From the NCBI RefSeq assembly GCF_030253575.1, contig NC_080559.1, positions 2,564,501 to 2,628,500 of the forward strand: a stretch of DNA of 64,000 bases, read 5' to 3'. Positions 1 through 11,900 of this stretch are shown piece after piece. Every line of letters starts with the position of its first letter. Position 1 is the stretch's first letter. The notes beneath the pieces were generated by a model. The model was not told where the DNA came from. It did not search any database and worked only from the letters and a program-made list of their open reading frames with translations. The position numbers were made by a program, and so were the translations under genes. The DNA comes from Rhododendron vialii (taxonomy: Eukaryota; Streptophyta; Magnoliopsida; Ericales; Ericaceae).

Positions 1-2404
1 TATTTTTTTTATTCAAAATCTTATACTCCTACTACTACAATGTTTGTAACCATTTTTTAGTATTTTTTTTATAAAGTTAATATATTTTATTCAGCGAGAT
101 GTATCAAACATAACAATATTGAATGTGAAATTATGTGTAAAAGTAATTTTTTTTAGGAGTAGTCTCTTTTTTGTTTTTATACATTGTGAATGGTTAATTA
201 GAAACTCTTACTTGTGCACTTACACCGTTAGTTGTAAATTTACATTGTTATTTGTTAACTTAATACTGTTAATTAACACTATTTAAATTGTTAATTTTAA
301 CACCATTAATTATTAGATTAGACTATTAATTATTAATTTTTACACAATTAATAATTAAATAAAAATGTTTGGTTGTGCATTTAGATTGCTAATTATTAAT
401 TTTATCATTGTTAATGTTAAATAAACACTATTGGCTTTGAATAAAATTAAAAAAAATACATTTTCTTAAGTTTATATCCAATATTAGTCTCATTATTTAG
501 AGTTCTTCGAATAGATTTTAAAAATATAAATTTTATAAAAAATAAATGTGTGCAAAAAAAGTTATAAACATTTATGAGATTTGAAGTTTTAAGATTAGAA
601 GGAGAGAGGAGAGAGGGAGAGTAATTCTGACATAAGTGAGAGGTCAGCGGTGAGAGAGTAAGGAGAGGAGAAATTATTCGATGCCCCAAGGGCAATGACA
701 GGTGTTGCCTCCCACCTTTGTTTTTTTTTTTTTTATCCGCAGGTGCCTCCCACTTAAATGTCTACTGACAAGCGTTTTCTTCTCTCCTGTCCCACTAGAC
801 ACAGCCTTTTCTCTAAAATTAAGTATTTCAAATTTCCATCCGTTTAAATGGATGAGAAGATTTTATTTTTTTATCATTTAATTCCAAAGGGTCATAATTA
901 AATTTTGATTATAGGGCTCTCGTTGTTTAACCCTAAGAAAGTCGTAGAATCAAATATCTCTTAGGACTAACCAACGAGAGCCCTAGAGTCAAAATTTAAC
1001 TATGACCCTTTAAAATTAAATGATCAGATAAATAAAATATTCTCACCCATTCAAACGGATTAAAATTTGGAACACTTAATTTTTCAACGTTCAGTTTATA
1101 TATTAAAAAATATGGTTAAAATCACTTCAGAATTTAGGTTTTGAAGTGATTTTGGGTGTTTTGTTAACGCTTCTCACGATATCGAACGAAGCTCATTTTT
1201 TACAGAAATCTTAAATGACATATTTAGAACAACATGAGCGGCTCCGATCATCTTTGTGCGACCCGAGCCGGGAGAAAATGGAATCTGTGCACAGCTGTTG
1301 TGTACAAGCTGCTGTGCACGTAGTTTTTCTGATAGGAAAAATACTTGTGCGCTTTTATGCGCAAGGATCTAATCGGACATAATCCACCACATAGGACCGG
1401 CCCGGAATAACCTATTTTAAAATTTTCCTTATTCAAAAGTTAATGGGATTACGTGCCTCCCGGCCTCGTGGTAAATCCGCGCCTACTTCCAACCAAAGCA
1501 AAGCCAACTTGGGGAAAGCCGTTAACCAACTAATGAAATCAGGCTAAATATTTCACAGTACACAGCAATCTAAGCCTAATTAATTACCCCGACATTTGGA
1601 CATTGGATTTTTTGTAAACAAAAAAGCATTTATAACTAGTCGTAATAATAACTGCATATTGTTCGGAGGTCTTGTAATACAATAGCTCAGGAGTTAGCGT
1701 AGAGTTTTGACGGGTTTGGGGTCTAGTCTTTGGACTAGTTCCCCACAGTCGTGGTTATTTAGTCCCTTACTTAGGAACGAGTCTCATTCTTGATGTAATA
1801 ATGTTTTCGGAAGAATTATAATACCATATGTTATCGTTTGGAAAAAAACAAGAAGATGCAAATTTGAATTGAATCCTCCCCCTTCAGTCTCTAATCCAAC
1901 AGTCCGTTCGCTTAGCACCATTTCTAATGCACTCATCTATATTGAAAGTTTTTTTCGTAATAGTTTTAACATTATCATTTTCCATAGATATTAACCGATA
2001 TATTTGATGATCCCGATGACATGCTAGTGGTAGTGGAGTGGTGCAAGCACATTTACGAAGAAAGTATAAGCAAGATAATGGTTTACAATCGTACAAACAT
2101 TCTAAAAGACTGAAATTTTTTGTGATAATATTCTTGTATTAAGAACAATTAATTGTGACATCGAACCCTATGTTACGGGTAAAGTTTTGCAGTATAAATG
2201 TTGTGATCCTTTCTTTTCACGGCCACAAAAAAAAATTCAGAAGAAAATTGAACAAGGCTAAAGCTCTATACCGAGTTACATACTGATCAAGCAATCCTAT
2301 TTATAATCAGACAATTACCTTGTTGAGATCAAAGCCAAAATTTTCCATAGGAGATACTGGGATAACTACGCCTTTGAGTATGTATGATGCCTTGTTGTTA
2401 CTGT
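1..2404. other. AT-rich intergenic spacer, no gene recognised
   Basis: No open reading frame here resembles a known protein. The first 440 bases are strongly AT-rich with repeated short blocks around TTAATTATTAA. A foldback element lies at 815-1084 and is listed separately. The region nearest 2405 is probably the 3' untranslated part of the minus-strand gene that follows, since a GTAATT donor-like site occurs near 2320 on the minus strand. Confidence 0.6.
815..1084. repeat. Foldback MITE-like inverted repeat (~270 bp)
   Basis: The left arm (from AAAATTAAGTATTTC at 815) and the right arm (ending at GGAACACTTAATTTT near 1084) are reverse complements over about 110 bases, with few mismatches. 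The inner arms carry GGGCTCTCGTTG and CAACGAGAGCCC, and the loop is about 45 bases. Such a palindrome is typical of a MITE. I see no transposase and no clear target-site duplication. A transcript through it would form a long hairpin that could be processed into small RNAs. Confidence 0.7.
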
Positions 2405-5400
2405 TCATGCTATCTGCAGCAAATAAAATTAAACAATTAAGCATAGTAATACACGGTTAAAATAAATAGAGAAATTAAAAAGAAATACTCGATTGCCCTA
2501 TCAAACATTTTGACATTTTAAGAGTATCATGTGCAATTATGTACAATATCTATATCCTAGAATAGATAAACAATTACTTTTCTGCATTTGCCGACATCAT
2601 GTATCACTCCGAATGCAGTCATTCGTAGAGACGTACGGAAAGTACAACAAAAAATTTGATCAAACTAATCCTGGAGATGATTCTCGTTTTCAGTTTTGAT
2701 TTGACCGACATTCTAATTAATCTTAATGATATTTTCTTTTCACTTTTTGTGCGAGTATATCTTTTCATCACTTCCATGTTATTTTATGGCGCTTAAGAGA
2801 CCCTTTTTCACTAAACGAAAAATAAAGTCGAATTGCATGATAACTAAATCAAATAAATCTTCGTAGTTATAACATTACCATGTAAAGATAGGGGTCACTT
2901 CGACCACCTGCCCCCGACCTCTTGATCTCTTCATGCTTCAACAACCTGAAAAAAAAAGCTCACATTGTTATCAAACCAGACAACTCAATCCATAAATCAT
3001 CACCATTAACCCCAGCTTTTCCAACAACCTAGTATTCTGATCCAACTGTTATTAAGCTCCATGACTTCATCTGAGGTGAATCCACTGCACTAACGATCAC
3101 TCAATATAATTTTGAATCTGCCATATGGCCCATATCTGTGGGGCCCTTTGGTATGATCAACAGTTAAGAGTACCTAAGCTTCTCTAATCTCTTCAAAAAA
3201 AAAAAAAAAAAGCTTCTCTAATCTTAGCTAGGGAGAGATCAGTGGTCTTGGGAGAGAGAGAGAGAGAGAGAGCAAAAATGCTAGGGGACACAAATACGGA
3301 AGTGCACATTTTCACCATGAGAAATTCACATTTACTTAAGTTCCCATGAATTTCTAATTGGTCACTCGCGGGTAGAAAGAGTTTATATTATTACACACTT
3401 TTTTCTCGTAAATCGTAGTTTAATTGATCGCGGTTTGATTAGTATTGCTTATTTAGCCGCTACTCTTTAGTTTTCTATTGGTCCTGTCAACTTAGGATCC
3501 AAATGCGAGATTTACTTTAGATTTAGACAGTACATAAACAATATGGAATCGGTAACCATCTTTTTACTTATCATTGTTCGAATTTGTGGGCCTCCAATTG
3601 TGCCTATAGCTGGAGAGATCTCACTTTCTCTAGGCTTTGCTAGCTTTATAGCACCGTCAAGTGTTGCTCTATAACTCTTATCTATTACACGCTAATATAA
3701 GGTTCATATAATTTATGGTAGAGTAAACATAATTGTGTTATAAAAAAGATTTTGAAGCACCATGTGACACTGGTTAAAACCCACTTAAGAAGGCCTATCT
3801 AGTGTTCTCGCAAACTTGTATTTAGGATCCAACTGCTGGATCCATTTGACTGTGAGGTGAATCCACTACAATAAGGATCACAGAACTTGGATCACACATA
3901 TTTGTGGTGTCCTTTGATCTAATCAACGGTTGAGATCATCTAACTTTTTTCTAATTTGAGAGAGAGAGAGATCTCACATTCTCAAGGCTTTGCTGGTGTC
4001 AGGGCTATCGCCTAGCAGCTGACGAATCCTCACTTCAGAAGTGGGAGTGCATCCATTTGACAAGAGCCGTTTGATGGCTTCGGCTCGGCGGCGCAGTATA
4101 CCCGGCTTGACTACCCTTGGCAGCTCCGTTTTCGAATTCCCAGCCAACGAAGCCCCCTCCTTCTTCCAACCTCCTCCTCTGCTACGCCCGGTGGAAACGG
4201 CGCTCGAGCTGCTCGACAGACACGACGACGTCGTCTCAGATCCCCGTTCCGATGAAACTCCTATTGGTTTTCCGATGGAGATCAGTTTTCTGGTGTCGCA
4301 TCTCCAGATTTTCTTCGATCGACTCTTTCGCACCACCTGCGCGTATATGAATTTACGTAAATGATTCAGAGTCCTCATAAACGAAACAGTTAGCGAAATC
4401 TGTGTTACTATTAAAAACGAGAAAGGCCTCAATATTTCATCTCTACATTATCTGTTGGAGTACTTTTGAACTTCATCAAATCGGTTCCTGATAGAAACTG
4501 AACAGAGTGCATCAAAGCAGATACTGAACTCCTCCTACTATACAAAACAAACACAGCGGAGTGCTTCTTCAAGTATAAATCAAACTCGAGATAAGATCGA
4601 CTGTGAGAGTTAATTAAAATCATCGAGAGTCAGTTAACGAAACAAAGTGAAACTACGAGTAACATTGAGCTTCATTCATCAAAATGAAGCTCTAAATTCG
4701 AAACGCAATGAGTCAGATCGTCAAATCACATCAAACTAGTCACAGCCTTGCAATTAAACTGGAAAACAGAGGGATATGAATCACGTCGATCGCCATTTAT
4801 CGACAGGAATGTAACAGAGCCTCAAATCATAAACTAACCAGTTACATCGCAAAAACAAAAACGAAGATCATTTAAAACAGAGAGTTAACTTTTGCATCAC
4901 AATGGAATCACATTGAGTTTTCTTCATCAGCAGAAATTCCTATTACAAACAGATATATTCAAGTTATGTATCCTGAATCACTGATCATATCCAAACAGAT
5001 CATCAAATCACATCAAATTCATCAGAGGCTTACATGCAAGGAATAACGGAGGGAATTTGAATTACTTCTAGTCTAGCTGAATATATTCATCAAATCAATT
5101 TCAAAATGCAGTACGCCAGAGCTTCATATCAATTCAAAATCAACAAGCGAATCGTAATCGGATTTCACCTTGAGGTTCATGTCATGACACCGAGCAACGG
5201 CAGCGATCATGCAGAGCGGACGAGCCCGAGCCTCCACCGAAGAACCGTCGTCGTTAGTCACCGTCGAAGAACTCGACCTCGAAGCACTCAACGCCAAGCT
5301 GCTCTTCTCCGAATCCACACTCAAATTGCTTTCACCGCTACAAAAATTCAGCAAAACAAGCATTTCTTAAACGAAACTGATTTGAATCTCGACTGTGAGG

Positions 5401-5512
5401 TGTAGAGTGTGAAATAAAATTACGTCGGAGGAGAGAGAGAGGGTGGTGGGGTGGAGAGGAGGAGGAGAGCTGAGGCTACTGTGCGCTCGAGCAGAGATGG
5501 AAACGATTCCAT
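2405..5512 (-). CDS. Plant-specific protein with C-terminal winged-helix-like motif, five exons (230 aa)
   Basis: Assembled on the minus strand from five exons with GT-AG junctions in consistent phase: 5512-5424, 5337-5169, 4336-3978, 2945-2879 and 2413-2405. The product is 230 residues. It starts MESFPSLLERTVASALLLLS, has a serine-rich middle, a basic patch (VVRKSRSKK, around residue 87) and a conserved C-terminus containing RIRQLLGDSPDTSKALRM followed by LLKHEEIKRSGAGGRSDPY, ending LYMIA. I recognise the C-terminus as that of an uncharacterised plant family. The helix-turn-helix plus basic loop suggests a DNA- or chromatin-binding winged helix, which is inference. The start was chosen as the first ATG giving an open first exon ending in a good donor at 5423. 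Intron 3 (2946-3977) contains repeats and a partial copy of the exon 3 end. There is no obvious operon-like neighbour relation. I cannot name its function. Confidence 0.8.
3030..3977. repeat. Diverged direct repeats inside intron 3 of the winged-helix-like gene
   Basis: Two diverged copies, about 3040-3260 and 3825-3970, share GAGGTGAATCCACT, a GGATCAC-like segment and a following TGATC(T/A)AATCAACGGTT-type block, each ending in a GA-rich run. A separate short stretch at 3612-3645 resembles the exon 3/donor junction at 3966-3998 (GAGAGATCTCAC...TTCTC.AGGCTTTGCT). This suggests local tandem duplication that included the exon edge. Confidence 0.5.
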
Positions 5513-8500
5513 TGTTTTTCGAAACAGTTTTTTTGAGAATTGGCGGGATGATCGAAAACGAATTGCGAAAATTTGAAATTGTTTGAGTGTCGCTCACGCG
5601 ATGAAGCACCGTGGGGTGGTGCCGCGGAGGGGGGTGTATTGGCTTAACGGTTTCTCCGGAGTGGAGGTTAGAGAGTGGGACTTCTCTGCTGTGAGGTCAA
5701 TGGTAATGCTGTGCTTTTCGAAGTGTAAAAAAGTTGGATTGGGTAGGATTTTAGTCCTAACAAACATTTTAGAGATCGATGGGGGTGAGCATGGATCGAA
5801 TTGGATCGGTTTATTTGGTAGATCAAGGATCAAATCAGTTTGAGAACCTAATCGATCGATGGATGAAACTGGTAAAATCAGACCAATACAAACATTTAAC
5901 TTCGGCTCGGTTCCGTCCTCGAACCACGGATCATTTATTATGTTTAACCGTTTATTTTTTTTGATGTATTTTTTTAATGGCATTTGGAAAAACCATTTAA
6001 AGGACTAAAAAATGGCAGAAAAATAATCTAATCAAAATATGTGTTTAAATAGGCTCCGTTCTGCTAAGGTTCTTATTTTTTAAATACTTATTTTTTGCTT
6101 TATAAGACACGTCATTCTTTCACAATATATAATACAGTACTTATTTTTCTTAGCGAAACGAGTCTAATTCCATTAAGAGTCACCAAAAAGACATTAAAAT
6201 ATTCAATTTATTTTTTTCTCCCTTTTTAAAACGAGGCCAAACTACTGGCTACTGCAAAAATACTGTTAAAACAAGGTTCCTGGATTTAAACTGGTTCAGA
6301 CCGGATTCGCAATTTGATTATTTTCTCACCCTATTTAGAGAATTGAAATTGTGTCTTCAATTCGTTGCTGCAAAGTGCAAATGAACCAAAACTGTTTGTG
6401 GGTAGCTTGAGGCTCGGGTCGATTTGAGTTCGGCTCGTTAGTAAAAGAGTCAAGCTCGAATTAGTTGTAACTCGTCTCATTTGTAAAAGTCCGACTCGTT
6501 TGTAGAGACCAGACCAGTTCATAGTACTAATTTGTTTAGTAAAGTGAAGCGGCTCGAACACCTCTCGATATTAAATGAGTCGAGTTTGATCTCGATTTTT
6601 GGACTCCACTTGGGCCTATACTAGTTTTTTGATGAGCCATGCAAGATTGAATATTAGATTTAGTGGCGGCTCCAAAAGCTTTTGGAAGGAGATTCATTAA
6701 GTATATAACGATATTTTACTTGCTTTTTAATGAATAAGATAAGATATAAAAGAACTCTTAACAGTATTTATGTTAAACGTTTTTTCACCCAAAATAATAA
6801 CCTTCATCATTGAGAATTAAGATGAAGAAAACATTAGAACCGGGATTAACCTTCATCACTTTGAGAATTAAGATAAAGACTTTAAAAAATTGAAGTTTGG
6901 TTTAAAAAATCAACTGTAGATAAGTTAAAGTTAAACTATCTATAGCCGTTTATTTTATAAATTAAGATTTAATTTTTAATATACCTATCGGTATCCGATA
7001 AATATGATTTTTTGTATGAATGTACTAGTATGCGGGTCCTGCAAGATGAACGGTTCACATTACTGAAAAAAAATACACAACAGAGCCCGCAATGCATAGT
7101 GGAAACCACATACTACAAATATATCCTTTATCATTTCCCTTTTTTATATACACTTATCCATGTCCGATAAAATTAATTTTTTGTAAAGATGTACTATTTT
7201 GCGAGTCCTACAAGATGAACGGTTCATATTACTATAATATATGCACGGTGGGACTCACAATTGATGGTTGGAATTTACACTCAATAAACATAACTGGTTG
7301 TTAGCATAACAATATACTAGTATTTGAAAAGATATTTGAGAATAACACAAAAGACATCGACACTAAATAAGAAGTACCCAGGCACACTCCTGCCCAGACG
7401 ATGAGCCTGCTATGAGCGCGCATAGCAAACTATTCTGTGCCTTAGAAAAGTGGTCCCAATCAATTATTTTGTTCGGCTCGTTAATTTTGTCATGTCCACC
7501 AAAAATCACCATGATCGCAAACATCAGTAACAAAATGGTTACACATTTGTCTCAAAATGTTCAGGTGGTTCTTGATGCCCAATCAATATGATTTCTTTCG
7601 TATGTGTAAAAAAGCAATGAACCAAATTAAATGAACCAAATCAGATCACAATTTTTAGTCCGAGATAAGTCCGTGCTAATGTTACAGAAGAGCATGCTGT
7701 TCTCCAAGTCCATTTGTTTGCCTATTCATAGTTGGAAATAAGCGGGTGTCGAACGGTCGATCCAGCCGTTCATCTCGACAATTGATGACTCAGATCTTGG
7801 TCGAACAATGGGCTGTTTATATCTGTATGTGCTCAGATTCAATTCAAACCATCAGTATCAAGATAAATAGTCGGATTAACCGCACAACACCCGCTTGATA
7901 AGAGTGCTTGACAGAATCCCCAGTCCACATCGGGCACGTGACATAATACTACATTCTTCCTTACAGCTTTCTCTCAACAGACTCACACATCACAGCTTAC
8001 CTGCAATTTCCTACGCAACCGCATATAAAAATGATTAGTTAATCTGTCCAATCTCCTCTTGTTTAATTAAAGCAAGAAAAAATGAAAAATCAATCTACTG
8101 TAATACTGTTCTTTAGTCACAAGTCACAACCATTGCCATTCTGGCCTTCTCCACCCAACGAAATCTTTTTATATACTGTATTATAGTACTAAACGCATGT
8201 ATGATATAAATGTTTTTTTGAATAGGCATGTATGGTATACAATATTACAAAAAATTCCTAAAAATTCACAAAAACTTATTGTTTTCCAACTACAAAGAGA
8301 AAAAAGCGCTCGTCAAATTTTCTCTCGCATTAAAATATTTTTCGAGATAAAAATCGCCACATTTAGTAATATAATTTGATGAGAAATAAATACCATTGAA
8401 CATACTCAAGTTCGATAATTTCTCCGTATATTGACAGAATTTTTTTTTTTTGCACTTTTTTGAACATCCCGCAACCTTTTTCTTGTTTTATATTAATCTG

Positions 8501-8918
8501 CAATTATTAAAATATAAATTAACTCGCTTTACATATATATACTAGCGTTTTCATAAATTAACGTGAAATAAAAAAAAGGGAAAAAAAAGGTGCAAAAACA
8601 ATATGGGGTCCCCGCAACACCAAACTACAAGCAGTTACATTGAAGCTTAAGAAACACACAGTCACCATCTGTCTGTCGGCAACCACCATCTGATCTCCCA
8701 AGTCTGTTGCAACTTGCAAGTGTGGTTATGTCTTCGATGAGAGAGAAATAGAGAGAGTTCTAGAGTGAGAGACCACACGTTTTTCTCTTCGGAGCGATAG
8801 CCAGAAAACCCAGAAACCGAGAGAGTCAACTTCAGAGTGAAGAGAGAGAGAGAGAGAGAGGGAGAGAAAAGGGACAGCAGCATTCGTGTATAGTTTTACC
8901 AGTACTCGTGTTGATTCA
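5513..8918. other. Intergenic spacer with degenerate repeats; promoter side of both flanking genes
   Basis: This lies between two divergently transcribed genes, so it should hold both promoters, but no specific element can be assigned with confidence. It contains a MITE at 6051-6165 and two stretches of the plant repeat type rich in GATCGGATCGG or GAGCTCGGCTCG (about 5770-5940 and 6395-6600). Two similar stretches of about 100 bases occur around 6960-7060 and 7140-7250 (TATCC(A/G)TGTCCGATAAA followed by a tract ending CAAGATGAACGGTTCA). A GA run lies at 8841-8862, just upstream of the STELLO start, probably in its 5' UTR. Confidence 0.5.
6051..6165. mobile_element. Short MITE with AGGCTCCGTTC-type termini
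   Basis: The left end AGGCTCCGTTCTGCTAAGG followed by TTCTTATTTTTT is mirrored at the right end by AGTACTTATTTTTCTTAGCG then AAACGAGTCT. The element is about 115 bases. Its termini resemble those of the element at 47627-47865, so the two are probably related hAT-type MITEs. No clear target-site duplication. Confidence 0.5.
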
Positions 8919-11900
8919 ATGTTGGTCCAAGATCGTCCAAACCCAAAATCCCCCAAAACCCACAACAACAACAGCAACAGCAGCAACAGAGCCTTGCCCA
9001 CAGTCCACCCGAATCGATTCTCCGAATCCAAATCGCTCGATTTCTCCACATGGGCATCCGAGAACCTCTACAAGATCGTCACCATCCTCCTCCTGATCGC
9101 CACCGTCGCCGCCCTCTTCTTCCTCCGCAACGTCGGCGACACGGCCGCGCTCCTCTGCTTCGAGTCCCAGTCCCAGCAGCTCGAAACCATCCACTTCCCC
9201 AAAATCAACTGGAACTCGATCGAGCCCATTGTTGACAAAACTACCCCTTACGCCAATTTCCGATCCGAGAAGTGGGTGGTCGTCTCCGTATCGGATTACC
9301 CCTCCGATTCACTTAAGAACCTCGTGAAAATCAAAGGATGGCAAGTGCTTGCAATTGGGAACTCCAAAACGCCGTCGGATTGGAGTTTGAAAGGTACTAT
9401 ATTTCTGTCTCTAGAACAGCAGGCTCAGTTAGGGTTTAGGGTTGTTGATTTCTTGCCTTATGACTCGTACGTTAGAAAGACAGTTGGGTATTTGTTTGCG
9501 ATCCAGCACGGTGCGAAGAAGATCTTTGATGCCGATGATCGCGGGGATGTGATAGATAATGATATTGGGAAACACTTTGATGTGGAATTGGTTGGGGAGG
9601 GGGCTAGGCAAGAGGTTATTTTGCAGTATAGTCATGAAAACCCTAACCGGACCGTTGTCAACCCGTATGTTCATTTCGGGCAGAGGTCCGTTTGGCCTAG
9701 GGGAATGCCGTTGGAAAATGTGGGTGAAATTGGGCACGAGGATTACTACACGGAGGTGTTTGGTGGGAAGCAGTTTATACAGCAGGGGATTTCGAACGGG
9801 CTTCCGGATGTTGATTCGGTGTTTTATTTTACCAGGAAGTCTGGTTTGGAAGCATTCGATATTAGGTTCGATGAACGTGCTCAAAAAGTGGCATTGCCAC
9901 AAGGTATGATGGTGCCTGTTAATTCTTTCAATACGCTTTACCATTCGTCTGCATTTTGGGCTTTGATGTTGCCTGTTTCAGTTAGTACCATGGCTTCGGA
10001 TGTATTGAGGGGCTATTGGGGACAAAGGCTTTTGTGGGAAATTGGTGGTTTTGTTGTTGTTTATCCTCCCACAGTTCATAGATACGATAGAATTGAAGGG
10101 TACCCATTTTCAGAAGAGAAAGATCTTCATGTGAATGTAGGTCGTCTAACAAAATTCTTGGTTTCGTGGAGATCGGGGAAGCATAGATTGTTGTTTGAGA
10201 AAATTTTGGAGTTAAGTTATGCAATGGCGGAGGAAGGTTTTTGGAGTGAGAAAGATGTGAAATTTACTGCGGCATGGCTTCAGGACTTGCTTGCTGTTCG
10301 GTATCAACAACCTAGGTTAATGACACTTGAATTGGACCGACCAAGGGCTACTATTGGTCATGGGGATAGGAAAGAGTTTGTTCCTCAGAAATTGCCCTCT
10401 GTTCATCTCGGGGTTGAGGAAATTGGTACAGTGAATTATGAGATTGGAAATTTGATCCGGTGGAGGAAGACTTTTGGGAATGTGGTGCTTATAATGTTTT
10501 GCAGTGGGCCTGTTGAACGGACTGCTTTGGAATGGAGATTGCTTTATGGAAGGATATTCAAGACTGTTATTATCTTGGCGGTGCAGAAGAATGAGGATCT
10601 TGTTGTCGAAGAAGGCCGCTTGGACTATCTATACAAGTAAGTTTATCACTTCTTTTTCCTTATGCGTTCTCATGATTATGCAATGTAATTCGAGTCTTGG
10701 CTATGATCTCTGATTGACTGCTGAATATCTGTTGAGTTTATCACTTTGGGTAGCCAAGGAGCAGGAAGTTGGTTAGATACAATGTTGTGAGATTATGTCT
10801 GACATGAATGGTGATATAGGATATGGATAGATTTCAGTGTAGGGTAATATAGTGGTAGCTATTTTGAGGCATCATATTTATTTACCGGGTTCATTTTTTT
10901 CAAGTTTAGATCACAATGTTTAAATTTATGGACCTAATAAGACTAGTGAAGTAAATACGCTCTTTTACTCTCTGGAATGTACTGTCAATATATTTTAGCT
11001 ACATAGATGATTGGTACAAGTTTTAGCGCACAATTGTAACTGCACCGACTGCCGAGTTTGTGACATGGTTCAGCCTCTGTGATCATTAAGGATACTGTGG
11101 TATAAAGCTATTGGAGGTTAGAGCCAAGATGTAGGATGGAAGTTGAGGGTTGCAATAAATAGGGGCTATTGACTCCCTTGGATAGCTAAGGATTTGTTGT
11201 TGAGCTCGTTTCCTCTGCTTGATCTTTTAGGATAATATGGTATCAGAGTTTTGATTTCTTTCTATGTATTAATGTTTGCATGTTCACGTGTAAAATGGGG
11301 TCCACACAAGAGAGGATGTCTACTAGCTCGATATACATTCTTGGGCCATATCCTAAAACCTTGTCCTTTTGGGCAATTAGTGCCCTCACAACATCTTCAT
11401 CTGCATTACACTGGAACCTTAAAGCTTTGAAACTCCTGTACTACACGATTGAATGCATACCTACTTTGTGGTTTTCGTGCCCTGGGGGATACCAAGATTC
11501 GAACTTAAGGAAAATGCTAGGTTTGGGACTTTTTGATACCTATCTTCCAGGATTCGAACTTCAGGCGATTCTCATAGCTTGTGTTCTTTATAATCTGAAG
11601 GTCATTGATTGTGTTTCGGTCAAGAAGCAGAAAGAAAGAACAATAGTTTTAAAATATGATTATTTGTCCCACATTGGTTAGCTAAGCTTTGTAATGAGTT
11701 ATCCTTTAATATAAATAAGAGTGGTTTGTGTTGGGTTTAATTAACACCCTAAACACTTTGATTACCTTTCAAAACAAAAAATAGGTTACCTTCTTGCTTG
11801 GAGAAGACAACTGGATTCGATGATCAACAAACTTAGACTAGGTCCTTCAGGATCCTCGTAATTATTTATACTTTGCTCATGTATATGAGGACCTAGTTTT

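Noticed and set aside
2320-2413. Alternative longer reading of the last exon of the winged-helix-like gene (frame with ILKGVVIPVSP)
   Set aside because: The phase from exon 4 leads to Ile-Ala-stop, and ending soon after DPYLYM fits the family end; the other frame would need an unsupported splice.
8886-8918. In-frame extension upstream of the STELLO ATG
   Set aside because: It begins with GTG, has no ATG, and the family N-terminus matches from 8919.
8726-9194. Minus-strand open frames over STELLO exon 1
   Set aside because: Shadow frames of a compositionally biased exon; Leu/Ser and Glu/Asp repeats without homology.
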